NCBI RefSeq assembly: GCF_001306115.1
Contig: NZ_LGCL01000016.1
Span: forward strand, 186,001 to 250,000
Direction: 5' to 3'
Length of the DNA stretch: 64,000 nt
Origin: Ornatilinea apprima
Lineage (GTDB): Bacteria > Chloroflexota > Anaerolineae > Anaerolineales > Anaerolineaceae
Shown here: in pieces, positions 25,325-34,006 of the stretch
Position numbering within the stretch: the first letter of the stretch is position 1
How the letters are laid out: every line of letters starts with the position of its first letter
Translations under genes and position numbers: made by a program
The notes under the pieces: generated by a model
Seen by the model: the letters and a program-made list of their open reading frames with translations, nothing else
Database searches by the model: none
Told to the model about the DNA's origin: nothing

Positions 25325-26092
25325 ATGAATCTGGATTTCAAAGGGAAAACTGTGATTGTTACTGGTGGCAGCCGTGGCATTGGTGCGGCGATTAGTTATA
25401 TGTTTGCCGCTAATGGTGCAAATGTGATGGTTGACTATTTGCCGGTTGAAAAAGACATTGAAGGACTGAAGCAGTTAGAGCAGGAAGTTCATAATATCGG
25501 CGGTGTGGTCGATTCCTTTGGCGGTGATGTCGCTTCACCGGAAGAAATGGATCAATTGGTTGCGAAAACGCTGGAGCGCTTCGGCGGCCTGGATATTCTT
25601 GTGAACAGTGCCGGGTTCACCAGACCAGCGACCGTGGAAAGTATGACCCCGGACTTATGGAAGAGCGGTATCGAAGTGAACTTGAGCGGTGCCTTTTACA
25701 TTACACAGGCCGCCAGCCGACATATGATCTCGCAAGGTTCGGGCAAGATCATCTTTATCGGATCGGCAGGCTCGATTACCGGTGGTGGAGGGTCGGTTGC
25801 TTACTCTGCTGCCAAAGCCGGTATCAATGGTATGGTCAGGGCTCTTTCAAAGGAGCTTGCGCCCAAAGGCATCAACGTCAATGCGGTACTGCCGGCGCTG
25901 ATTGAAACTGACCTGTTAAGGGATAAGGAGCCGGATGTAGAGAAACGCAACAAATATATTCAGCGAATTCCGATTGGGCGGTTTGGCACACCTGAAGACG
26001 TGGCGTATATGGTGCTGTTCCTCGCGTCTGAGTATGCCGGTTTTATCAGCGGACAGAACATCATTGTTGATGGTGGATCTACCTATAAATAG
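25325..26092 (+). CDS. Short-chain dehydrogenase/reductase
   Basis: 255 residues of the classical SDR family: cofactor motif TGGSRGIGAAIS (about 13-24), NSAGF, the catalytic Ser in IGSAGSITGGG, and the YSAAKAG Tyr-Lys pair, with a C-terminal ASEYAGFISGQNIIVDGG. It should oxidise or reduce a sugar, polyol or hydroxy-aldehyde with NAD(P). In the sugar cluster it may oxidise the incoming sugar or reduce the aldehyde released by the aldolase. Substrate not deducible. Confidence 0.9.
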   Translation: MNLDFKGKTVIVTGGSRGIGAAISYMFAANGANVMVDYLPVEKDIEGLKQLEQEVHNIGGVVDSFGGDVASPEEMDQLVAKTLERFGGLDILVNSAGFTRPATVESMTPDLWKSGIEVNLSGAFYITQAASRHMISQGSGKIIFIGSAGSITGGGGSVAYSAAKAGINGMVRALSKELAPKGINVNAVLPALIETDLLRDKEPDVEKRNKYIQRIPIGRFGTPEDVAYMVLFLASEYAGFISGQNIIVDGGSTYK

Positions 26093-26156
26093 GTCAGCTA
26101 AAGATTAGCTCAACGATTACGAGCATGTCTAAACATATTAGTAAGGAGAAAAGAAA

Positions 26157-26720
26157 ATGAACAAAGTAGAAATTTTGGAAAAAGCATATCGGTTGGGATT
26201 TCAGGGAGAGCATGACGTCCGAGGGTGTGCCCAATGTACGATTGCTGCCGTTCAAGACGCGCTGGGCATTCAAAATGACATTGTTTACAAATCGGCTAGC
26301 GGCCTGGCCGGTGGGGCTGGAGAGTGTATTGACGGGAACTGCGGTGGCGTTTCCGGTGGGATCATTGCCATGAGCATGTTCTTCGGTCGAACCCGGGAAG
26401 AAGAAGCCAGCAAAAAGGGCCGGGCAGATAAATATGTTTCATTCCGCATGGCAGCTGCTTTGCATGACAAATACATGGAGAAATATGGAACGGTTATCTG
26501 TGGTGAGATCCATAAGAAAATCTATGGCCGTGCTTTTAATCTGCGCAATGATGAAGACAAACAGGCGTTTAGAGATGCCGGCGCCCATGAACGCGAAGAT
26601 GGCTGCTGCGCGGCGGTCGGTGATGGAGCCCGCTGGGCTGCTGAATTGATCCTGGATGAAATTGAAGCGCAAGGGCTGACCCTGGAAGATTTTCAATATT
26701 TGATTGACACCAAGAAATAA
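26157..26720 (+). CDS. C_GCAxxG_C_C family protein
   Basis: 187 residues with the signature cysteines RGCAQCT (about 23-28), ECIDGNCGGVSGG (about 56-68), ICGEIH and DGCCAAVGDGA. The family is thought to be redox-active because of its conserved Cys and resembles a small alpha-helical metal or cluster binder, but no reaction is established. AAGGAG precedes the ATG. It lies between the SDR and the LsrF-like gene. A second copy of the same domain is fused to the aldolase at the left end of the window. Confidence 0.85.
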   Translation: MNKVEILEKAYRLGFQGEHDVRGCAQCTIAAVQDALGIQNDIVYKSASGLAGGAGECIDGNCGGVSGGIIAMSMFFGRTREEEASKKGRADKYVSFRMAAALHDKYMEKYGTVICGEIHKKIYGRAFNLRNDEDKQAFRDAGAHEREDGCCAAVGDGARWAAELILDEIEAQGLTLEDFQYLIDTKK

Positions 26721-26784
26721 TAGGCGGCCCGAAAGCAACAAGTAGAAAAATCCGACGAGCTTTATTTATAGGAGTAAAGAGTCA

Positions 26785-27663
26785 ATGCCTGAAGCAGATC
26801 ATGAAGGTAAGAACTATTACGAGGATATTCCTCAGCAGGGAAAGCTGTTTTTCTTGAAAGGTTCTTCTGAGTTGGATTGGGGAATGAAGAATCGCCTGGC
26901 GCGGATCTTTAATCCCAATGATGGACGCACTGTAATGCTGGCCATCGATCACGGCTACTTCCAAGGCCCTACCTCTGGGTTGGAACGGGTCGACGTGAAT
27001 ATTTTGCCCTTGATGCCAGAAGCCGACGTGTTGATGTGCACCCGGGGAATCTTGCGGACAGTTGTGCCCCCGTCTTTTACCATACCGGTAGTGATTCGGG
27101 CATCTGGTGGGCCGAGTATTCTCAAAGAGTTATCAGATGAACAGATTGCCATGGATATGGAAGACTGCATCCGCCTGGGTGTATGCGCCACGGCTATCCA
27201 GGTGTTCATTGGCGGCGAATTTGAATCCCGCTCTGTCGTGAACATGACCCGTCTGGTAGACGCGGGCTTGCGTTACGGTATTCCCACTCTGGCCGTTACC
27301 GCGGTCGGTAAGGACCTGGAACGGAACGCCAAGTACTTCCGCCTGGCCACCCGTATTTGTGCCGAGCTGGGTGCCCAATATGTGAAGACCTATTATGTGG
27401 AAGAAGATTTTGAGACCGTGACCGCGTCCTGCCCGGTGCCGATTGTGATCGCGGGTGGAAAGAAGCGGCCTGAACTGGACGCGCTGAAGATGGCCTATAA
27501 CGCCATCAGTCAGGGAGCTGCCGGTGTGGATATGGGACGCAATATCTTCCAATCCGATTCGCCGATTGGGATGATGAAGGCGGTTAAGGCGATCGTGCAT
27601 GGAAATGAAACACCGGAGAAAGCCTACGATCTGTACCAGACGATCAAGAATGACGGGAGATAA
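26785..27663 (+). CDS. lsrF: LsrF-like class I aldolase/thiolase
   Basis: 292 residues, very close along its whole length to E. coli Lsr[52 protein letters not shown] with the Schiff-base Lys201, [11 protein letters not shown], and [12 protein letters not shown]. In E. coli LsrF moves an acetyl group from 3-hydroxy-5-phosphooxypentane-2,4-dione to CoA, the last step of autoinducer-2 breakdown. Here LsrG, LsrK and LsrB are not recognisable; the neighbours are an adducin-type aldolase, a rhamnulokinase-like kinase and a ribose-type importer. It could serve a different phosphorylated ketose. Fold and Lys are certain, the physiological substrate is not. Confidence 0.88.
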   Translation: MPEADHEGKNYYEDIPQQGKLFFLKGSSELDWGMKNRLARIFNPNDGRTVMLAIDHGYFQGPTSGLERVDVNILPLMPEADVLMCTRGILRTVVPPSFTIPVVIRASGGPSILKELSDEQIAMDMEDCIRLGVCATAIQVFIGGEFESRSVVNMTRLVDAGLRYGIPTLAVTAVGKDLERNAKYFRLATRICAELGAQYVKTYYVEEDFETVTASCPVPIVIAGGKKRPELDALKMAYNAISQGAAGVDMGRNIFQSDSPIGMMKAVKAIVHGNETPEKAYDLYQTIKNDGR

Positions 27664-27672
27664 GCGAACCTC

Positions 27673-28395
27673 ATGAGCTACTTACAGAAATATTCGAACG
27701 AGGTCCATGACTTCCTTAAAGTCTGCAAGAGTCTGGCTGACCGGATGTATGTTACCAGCCAGGGTGGTAACCTCTCTTATAAGTTGGAAGAAAACCTGCT
27801 TATTATCACCCCCACCTGCGTAACCAAATGCGACGTTACTGAAAAGGACCTTGTCTTTATCGATCTGGAAGGTCATATCGTAGAGGGAACGCGCAAACCC
27901 ACCGGCGAAGTGCCGATGTACATCAACTTCTACCGGGACCGTCCGGATATCAAGTCGGTGATTCATTGTCACCCACCTTACACCAACACCTTCACCATTC
28001 TCAAAGGCCCCAACTGGTTGATGAGACCTATCTATCCTGAGACAGTGGCAGAAGTGGGTCCAGTTCCGCTTGTACCTTATGGCGAACCTCTGACCCAGAA
28101 GTTGGCAGACAACTTCGCTCCCTTTGTAAAGAAGTACAACGCTTTTCTCATGGAAAATCACGGCTTGACCATTCTAAGCTCAGCCGACATCGTTAGGACA
28201 TTGCAATTGGTGGATATTCTGGAAGTCAGTTCTATCTCAATATTGCAAGCGTTGGCGGTCGGCGGGCTTAAAGAGCTGTCCAGAGAGGATGTTCAGAATC
28301 TTGAAAATACCATGAAAACGAGAAACCTGCCCATGATCGGTATGCCGGGTGTGAATGTTTCCATGGTTGACCTGTACTTTCCTCAAGAGCAATAA
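27673..28395 (+). CDS. Class II aldolase/adducin-family protein (FucA/RhaD/AraD-like)
   Basis: 240 residues. Visible are the phosphate-binding SQGGNLS, the catalytic Glu in PTGEVPMY, zinc ligands in VIHCHPPYTN and the third His in ENHGL. The family cleaves L-fuculose- or L-rhamnulose-1-phosphate to DHAP and lactaldehyde, or epimerises L-ribulose-5-phosphate. With the FGGY kinase and glycyl-radical dehydratase in the same cluster, cleavage of a deoxy-ketose phosphate to lactaldehyde is the leading hypothesis. It starts ten bases after lsrF. Confidence 0.88.
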   Translation: MSYLQKYSNEVHDFLKVCKSLADRMYVTSQGGNLSYKLEENLLIITPTCVTKCDVTEKDLVFIDLEGHIVEGTRKPTGEVPMYINFYRDRPDIKSVIHCHPPYTNTFTILKGPNWLMRPIYPETVAEVGPVPLVPYGEPLTQKLADNFAPFVKKYNAFLMENHGLTILSSADIVRTLQLVDILEVSSISILQALAVGGLKELSREDVQNLENTMKTRNLPMIGMPGVNVSMVDLYFPQEQ

Positions 28396-28541
28396 GCCAT
28401 TGGTTATATCCCCGCTCTTCAGAAAAGGGACATACATAAATGTGCCTTAGAAAGTGAGGTGAAACGCTTATCAATCGGAGTATCTGTAAGAAAAGAATTA
28501 AGCGATTAATACACAATGTTGAGTAGGAGTGGAGGATTCAA

Positions 28542-30500
28542 ATGAAAAAGTCGATTATCTTTGTTTTGTTAATCACACTATTGGTTGTGATGTCCGGATG
28601 TTCGCCCGTCGCTACTACTGAAGCGCCCGCTGCTGGCGAAGCGCCCGCTGCTGGCGAAGCGCCCGCTGCTGAAGCGCCCGCTGCCGAAGCCGCGCCTGCA
28701 AAAGACGTTACGATTGGTTTCATTCCGATGACGCTGGACAACGAGTACTTCATCACGATGGTGAATGCTGCGCAGCAGGAAGCGGATAAACTGGGTGTCA
28801 AGCTGCAGGTTCAGGCTGGGACTTCGCACGGTAGCGCGGAAGAACAGCTGCAGATCGTGGAGACCATGATCACGAACAAAGTTGACGCCATCTGCATCGT
28901 TCCGAGCAGCTCGGTGGGTTTGATGACCGCTCTTAAGAAAGCCGAAGAAGCGGGCATTCCCGTGATCAACCTGGATACGGCGCTGGATGCTGAACTGGTG
29001 AAGAGCAATGGTCTGAAACCGGTTCCGTTCATTGGAACGAACAACTACGACGGTGCGAAACTGGCGGGTGAATATGCGCTTGAGATCACCGGCGGCACTG
29101 GCAAGGTAGCCATTCTGACCGGTATCGCTGGACAGCAGAACGCCGCTGACCGCCGCAATGGTTTCTATGATGTAGTGAACGGCAAGCTGGAAGTTGTAGC
29201 GGAAGCCTCGGCGGACTGGGAAGTTGAGAAGGGTTACAATGCTGCCCAGAACATGATCCAGGCCAATCCCGATCTGGTGCTGATCTTCGCGAGCAATGAC
29301 AACATGGCACTGGGCGCGATCCGCGCCGCGAAAGAAGCTGGCAAAGACATCAAAGTGATTGGTTATGATGCGATTGGTGAAGCATTGAACTCGGTCAAAG
29401 CTGGCGAAATGGCAGCGACAATTGCTCAATTCCCGGCCGAGATGGGTATCCAGGGTGTCCAGGCTGCGATGACCTTGCTGGGTGGCGGAAGCATGCCGGA
29501 TTACACCTACACCGAGACTCGCCCGATCACGTCGGAAAACGTTGACGATTTCATGACCTACCTTGCCAAGTTCAAGACCGCAGAGGCTGTGGAAGAACCC
29601 GCTGCTGAAGCCGCGCCTGCAAAAGACGTTACGATTGGCTTCATTCCGATGACGCTGGACAACGAGTACTTCATCACGATGGTGAATGCCGCGCAGCAGG
29701 AAGCGGATAAACTGGGTGTCAAGCTGCAGGTTCAGGCTGGGACTTCGCACGGTAGCGCGGAAGAACAGCTGCAGATCGTGGAGACCATGATCACGAACAA
29801 AGTTGACGCCATCTGCATCGTTCCGAGCAGCTCGGTGGGTTTGATGACCGCTCTTAAGAAAGCCGAAGAAGCGGGCATTCCCGTGATCAACCTGGATACG
29901 GCGCTGGATGCTGAACTGGTGAAGAGCAATGGTCTGAAACCGGTTCCGTTCATTGGAACGAACAACTACGACGGTGCGAAACTGGCGGGTGAATATGCGC
30001 TTGAGATCACCGGCGGCACTGGCAAGGTAGCCATTCTGACCGGTATCGCTGGACAGCAGAACGCCGCTGACCGCCGCAATGGTTTCTATGATGTAGTGAA
30101 CGGCAAGCTGGAAGTTGTAGCGGAAGCCTCGGCGGACTGGGAAGTTGAGAAGGGTTACAATGCTGCCCAGAACATGATCCAGGCCAATCCCGATCTGGTG
30201 CTGATCTTCGCGAGCAATGACAACATGGCACTGGGCGCGATCCGCGCCGCGAAAGAAGCTGGCAAAGACATCAAAGTGATTGGTTATGATGCGATTGGTG
30301 AAGCATTGAACTCGGTCAAAGCTGGCGAAATGGCAGCGACAATTGCTCAATTCCCGGCCGAGATGGGTATCCAGGGTGTCCAGGCTGCGATGACCTTGCT
30401 GGATGGCGGAAGCATGCCGGATTACACCTACACCGAAACCCGCCCGATCACGGCGGAAAACGTTGACGACTTCATGACCTACTTAAATCAGTTCAAATAG
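28542..30500 (+). CDS. Sugar-binding lipoprotein with two nearly identical RbsB-like domains in tandem
   Basis: 652 residues. Signal peptide with lipobox VVMSGC, an Ala/Pro/Glu linker of short repeats (about 30-48), then two ribose-type periplasmic-binding domains of roughly 300 residues each, both opening DVTIGFIPMTLDNEYF and closing with DDFMTYL. They differ at only a few residues (Gly/Asp, Ser/Ala and the last ones). Normal RbsB proteins have one domain, so this one should carry two identical sugar sites on one lipid anchor, serving the RbsA/RbsC importer downstream. GGAGG precedes the ATG. The near identity at DNA level indicates a very recent duplication, or an assembly error. Confidence 0.9.
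   Translation: MKKSIIFVLLITLLVVMSGCSPVATTEAPAAGEAPAAGEAPAAEAPAAEAAPAKDVTIGFIPMTLDNEYFITMVNAAQQEADKLGVKLQVQAGTSHGSAEEQLQIVETMITNKVDAICIVPSSSVGLMTALKKAEEAGIPVINLDTALDAELVKSNGLKPVPFIGTNNYDGAKLAGEYALEITGGTGKVAILTGIAGQQNAADRRNGFYDVVNGKLEVVAEASADWEVEKGYNAAQNMIQANPDLVLIFASNDNMALGAIRAAKEAGKDIKVIGYDAIGEALNSVKAGEMAATIAQFPAEMGIQGVQAAMTLLGGGSMPDYTYTETRPITSENVDDFMTYLAKFKTAEAVEEPAAEAAPAKDVTIGFIPMTLDNEYFITMVNAAQQEADKLGVKLQVQAGTSHGSAEEQLQIVETMITNKVDAICIVPSSSVGLMTALKKAEEAGIPVINLDTALDAELVKSNGLKPVPFIGTNNYDGAKLAGEYALEITGGTGKVAILTGIAGQQNAADRRNGFYDVVNGKLEVVAEASADWEVEKGYNAAQNMIQANPDLVLIFASNDNMALGAIRAAKEAGKDIKVIGYDAIGEALNSVKAGEMAATIAQFPAEMGIQGVQAAMTLLDGGSMPDYTYTETRPITAENVDDFMTYLNQFK
28686..29575 (+). repeat. Long tandem repeat, copy A, in the binding-protein gene
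   Basis: About 890 bases that recur 921 bases downstream with only about seven or so substitutions noted by eye. The repeat is in frame (307 codons offset). Confidence 0.9.
29607..30496 (+). repeat. Long tandem repeat, copy B
   Basis: Second copy of the 28686-29575 repeat. It encodes the second binding domain; the copies diverge at the last few codons, where copy B ends in the stop. Confidence 0.9.
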
Positions 30501-30560
30501 ACATATTGAGCTGAACTTGTAGCAAGCATTCAAATCTGGTTCAGCAAATTTCTCTCCAAT

Positions 30561-30592
30561 CTTAGACCTGGAATGAAAATTCCAGGTCTAAG
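30561..30592 (+). repeat. Perfect stem-loop after the binding-protein gene
   Basis: 14-base arms at 30561-30574 and 30579-30592, exact complements around GAAA. No T-run follows, so it probably protects the upstream mRNA or attenuates partially, giving more binding protein than the downstream enzymes. A weaker inverted repeat AATATAT-TTG-ATATATT follows at 30619-30635. Confidence 0.75.
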
Positions 30593-30668
30593 AAACAAAA
30601 TAATGTTTTCTTTGTTACAATATATTTGATATATTAACCGTGCGGATCTCAAGCCAGGAGGTAATTAA

Positions 30669-33080
30669 ATGAATAAGCGTATTAATACTCTTCGAGAACG
30701 TTATTTCGACACTACCCCCGAAGTATGTCCAGAAAGAGCGAGGTATTTTACCCAATCGATGAAGGAAACAGAGGGTGAGCATATTGCGTTAAGACGGGCA
30801 AAAGCTTTTGCCAATGTTCTTGACCATATGACGATCTTTGTCGCAGATGATGAACTCATTGTTGGCAACCTGGCTAGTAAACCGCGCTCTGCTCCTGTTT
30901 ATCCTGAATACTCGATTGATTGGATTGTTAACGAATTTGCGGGAAACCCTTACCCACTTGATGCCCGCCCGGGCGATAATTTCATTTGCACCGATGAGAC
31001 CAAGGCGGAAATCCTGGGATTATTGGATTATTGGAGAGGGAAAACCGTCTTCGAAAACCTGCGAAAGAACCTTCCCACGGAATGCAAGCAAGCCTGGGAT
31101 ATGGCAGTTATTGATGATACCTGGGTCTCTTCAGCCGCTCTTGGCAACCACCTGGTGGATTTTGAGTGGGTCTTAAAGGTAGGACTCACGGGAGTGATCG
31201 AGCATGCCAAGAATCACCTTGCGAAGCTTGATTTGACCCAGCCGGATGCGATTAAGAAGCACTGGTTCCTGCAGTCGGTCATCATCGCCAACGAAGCAGC
31301 GATCCGCTTCTCACAGCGATTTTCGAAAGAGTGTAAGCGCCTGGCAGAAATGCAGAAAGACCCGGTAAGAAAAGCGGAGTTGGAAAAACTTGCCGAAGTG
31401 ACTCTGAACGTACCGGCTAACCCTGCCAGATCATTTTGGGAAGGGGTTCAATCTGTTTGGTTCACATTGCTGCTGATACATATCGAATCGAATGGACATG
31501 CCAACTCGATTGGGCGGTTCGACCAGTTCTTATATGGTCTTTATGAAGCTGATATCAAGAATAACGCATTAACCCGTGATGGTGCGCTAGAACTCATCGA
31601 AGCCTTCATTATTAAGTGTAATGAATTAAATAAGCTTCGCTCCTGGCCTGATACCTCCATGTTCCTCGGTTATCACATGGCTATCAACCTGGCAATTGGT
31701 GGGCAGACCGAGGATGGCAAGGACGCCGTTAATGATCTTTCGTACCTTGTTTTGGAAGCATGCGGCGATGTGAAATTGTTCACTCCCTCGATTTCTGTGA
31801 AATGGTTTGAGGGAACGGACGACAAGTTCATGGAAAAAGCGCTTGAGGTCGTCCAGGTGCACAAAGGCGGTATGCCCGCTTTTTACAATGACAAGGCGTT
31901 CATTCGAACGCTCCTGGAAATGGGCGTGGACAAGAAAGATGCCTGGAATTGGGCGCCTGTCGGCTGCATCGAAGCATCCATTCCTGGCAAGTGGGATTTT
32001 GCCGCAAAAGGATCTTGGTTGAGCGTAGCGAAAGTTCTTGAGATTACCCTGAACAATGGCAAAGATCCTGCGACGGGTATTACTCTTCTACCCGGAGATG
32101 GCGACCTTACCACTTTCAAGTCTGCTGATGAAATTTTCAAAGCCTTCAAGAAACAGTTGCATTACTTCATGGAATTGCAAGTGATCACAGAGCATATCAA
32201 TGACGAAATGCATAAAGTGATTGATATCAACGCATTCACTTCTTCTTTGGTGCATGATTGCATCGAGCGAGGTCTGTCGTTGATTGAAGGCGGTTCGGTC
32301 TATTCTGCTGACGGAGGCCCGACTTGCGGCACAATTACTGCCGGGGATTCTCTGGCGGCGATTGAATACGCGGTGTTTGAGAAGAAAATCATCACCGGTG
32401 AACAGTTATTACATGCTTTGCGAACCAATTTCGAAGACCAGACCACGACGCCAACCGGTGAAGAGATCCGCCAATTGTTACTCAACAAAACACCAAAATT
32501 CGGTAATGATGATGACAAAGCGGACAAATGGTCGATGAAAGTTGCTGATTTCATTGGCTCGTCTTATCGGAATGATTTCAAAAACTCGAGGTATGGAAAA
32601 GGACCGGTACCGTGCTGCTATTCTTACAGTCAGAGCCCGGTTACTGGAAATGTTGCCTTCGGAGCGGCAGTGGGCGCAACCCCCAATGGCCGAAAAGCTG
32701 GAAAACCCGTGAATAATGGCATGTCGCCTTGCAATGGCGCAGAAAAAACAGGCGCGACCGCGGCTATCAACTCGGTTGGCAAAATGCCCAGCATCTGGTT
32801 CCAGAAAGGCGCCATTCTCAACATGCGTCTTGGCAATGGCATCCTTACATCCGCGGAAGGCCGTGCCAGAGTGAACGGATTAATCAAGGTCTTGTTCGAG
32901 AAATACGGAGAGCAGGTCCAGTTTAATGTTGTGGACAATGAAGTGTTGATTGACGCGAAAGCTCATCCGGAAAACTATCGTGATCTCCTTGTCCGGGTCT
33001 CTGGGTACAGCTGCTTGTTCACTCCATTAGATCCCCGCTGCCAGGATGACCTGATTGAACGAATGGAACTGGATGTATGA
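30669..33080 (+). CDS. Glycyl-radical enzyme, dehydratase-type (diol or hydroxyproline dehydratase-like)
   Basis: 803 residues. The thiyl-radical Cys433 and Glu435 lie in APVGCIEASIPGKWD; the glycyl-radical site is Gly779 in VRVSGYSCL near the C-terminus. The Cys-x-Glu pair separates it from pyruvate formate-lyase (Cys-Cys) and places it with B12-independent glycerol/propanediol dehydratases, hydroxyproline dehydratase and relatives. Cys433/Glu435 match the numbering of clostridial glycerol dehydratase, but the PGKWDF part differs from its PGKTEGWHD loop, so the substrate is open. Oxygen-sensitive, cytosolic. Overlaps its activase by four bases (ATGA). No microcompartment shell genes are nearby. 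Confidence 0.92.
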   Translation: MNKRINTLRERYFDTTPEVCPERARYFTQSMKETEGEHIALRRAKAFANVLDHMTIFVADDELIVGNLASKPRSAPVYPEYSIDWIVNEFAGNPYPLDARPGDNFICTDETKAEILGLLDYWRGKTVFENLRKNLPTECKQAWDMAVIDDTWVSSAALGNHLVDFEWVLKVGLTGVIEHAKNHLAKLDLTQPDAIKKHWFLQSVIIANEAAIRFSQRFSKECKRLAEMQKDPVRKAELEKLAEVTLNVPANPARSFWEGVQSVWFTLLLIHIESNGHANSIGRFDQFLYGLYEADIKNNALTRDGALELIEAFIIKCNELNKLRSWPDTSMFLGYHMAINLAIGGQTEDGKDAVNDLSYLVLEACGDVKLFTPSISVKWFEGTDDKFMEKALEVVQVHKGGMPAFYNDKAFIRTLLEMGVDKKDAWNWAPVGCIEASIPGKWDFAAKGSWLSVAKVLEITLNNGKDPATGITLLPGDGDLTTFKSADEIFKAFKKQLHYFMELQVITEHINDEMHKVIDINAFTSSLVHDCIERGLSLIEGGSVYSADGGPTCGTITAGDSLAAIEYAVFEKKIITGEQLLHALRTNFEDQTTTPTGEEIRQLLLNKTPKFGNDDDKADKWSMKVADFIGSSYRNDFKNSRYGKGPVPCCYSYSQSPVTGNVAFGAAVGATPNGRKAGKPVNNGMSPCNGAEKTGATAAINSVGKMPSIWFQKGAILNMRLGNGILTSAEGRARVNGLIKVLFEKYGEQVQFNVVDNEVLIDAKAHPENYRDLLVRVSGYSCLFTPLDPRCQDDLIERMELDV

Positions 33081-33985
33081 CCGGAGTTGTCTTTAGTATT
33101 GAGCGTTATGCGCTTCAGGACGGCCCCGGTATCAGGACACTGGTTTTCTTAAAAGGTTGCCCTTTGAATTGCCAATGGTGCGCAAACCCGGAATCGCAGA
33201 GTTGCGCACCAGAAATCCTTTACTTTCAAAACAGGTGCGCATCTTGTGGGCGCTGCATTGCCAATTGCCCACAAGGTGCCATCAAAGTTGATGATGAGTT
33301 TGGATTGATCACGGATCCAGACAGGTGCATGCTGTGTGGTTTGTGTGTGGATGCCTGTTATTACGGCGCCCGAGAATTAAGCGGAGAAGAGATGGAAGTC
33401 TGCGACGTGATGAATATTATAGAACGAGACAAAATGTTCTATGATGCTACCCAGGGTGGAGTTACTCTGTCTGGTGGTGAGCCATTGCTGCAGACTGCTT
33501 TTGTACGCGAGTTAACACGCGAGTGCAAAGAGCGCGGAATTCACACAGCGATCGAAACTACCCTTTTTGCTGATAAAGAAATTGTGAAAAGGGCCTTAGA
33601 ATACATCGATCTGGTATTTGTTGATGTAAAGCACTTTGATCCTTACAAGCACGCGGAGTTTACCGGTGTGCGAAACGAACTGATCATCAATAACATTGAG
33701 ATGATTGATAACCTTGGAAAGCAGTTCATCATTCGCATTCCTTTTATCCCTGGCGTCAATGACGATGATGAGACACAGAAGCAGATCTATCAATGGGCTT
33801 CCAGGCTAAGGAACCTAAAGTGGATCGAGGTCCTTCCATATCACCGGCTTGGCATGACAAAATACCGCGGCCTGGGAAGAATGTATCCTTTGGCTGATGT
33901 AAAACCCGTTTCAAAACAATCCCTTACTTATCTAAAAGACCTGGGCGCACAAATTGGTGTTGACGTTCGGATAGGCGCGCATTAG
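33077..33985 (+). CDS. Glycyl-radical enzyme activating enzyme (radical SAM)
   Basis: 302 residues. Radical-SAM cluster CPLNCQWC (Cys at CxxxCxxC), then two ferredoxin-like 4Fe-4S motifs (CASCGRCIANC and CMLCGLCVDAC), the GGE-type motif TLSGGEPLL and DVKHFDP. It uses SAM to abstract the hydrogen from the glycine of the partner enzyme. Overlaps that gene by ATGA, so they are translationally coupled. The extra clusters are typical of activases of dehydratase-type glycyl-radical enzymes. Confidence 0.95.
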   Translation: MTGVVFSIERYALQDGPGIRTLVFLKGCPLNCQWCANPESQSCAPEILYFQNRCASCGRCIANCPQGAIKVDDEFGLITDPDRCMLCGLCVDACYYGARELSGEEMEVCDVMNIIERDKMFYDATQGGVTLSGGEPLLQTAFVRELTRECKERGIHTAIETTLFADKEIVKRALEYIDLVFVDVKHFDPYKHAEFTGVRNELIINNIEMIDNLGKQFIIRIPFIPGVNDDDETQKQIYQWASRLRNLKWIEVLPYHRLGMTKYRGLGRMYPLADVKPVSKQSLTYLKDLGAQIGVDVRIGAH

Positions 33986-34006
33986 ATCTCAAATAGAGGA
34001 TTCATA

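Noticed and set aside
28578-30350. 590-residue minus-strand open frame
   Set aside because: It is the antisense of the duplicated binding-protein gene; its own repeat structure mirrors the coding-strand duplication, and it has no recognisable family or start site.
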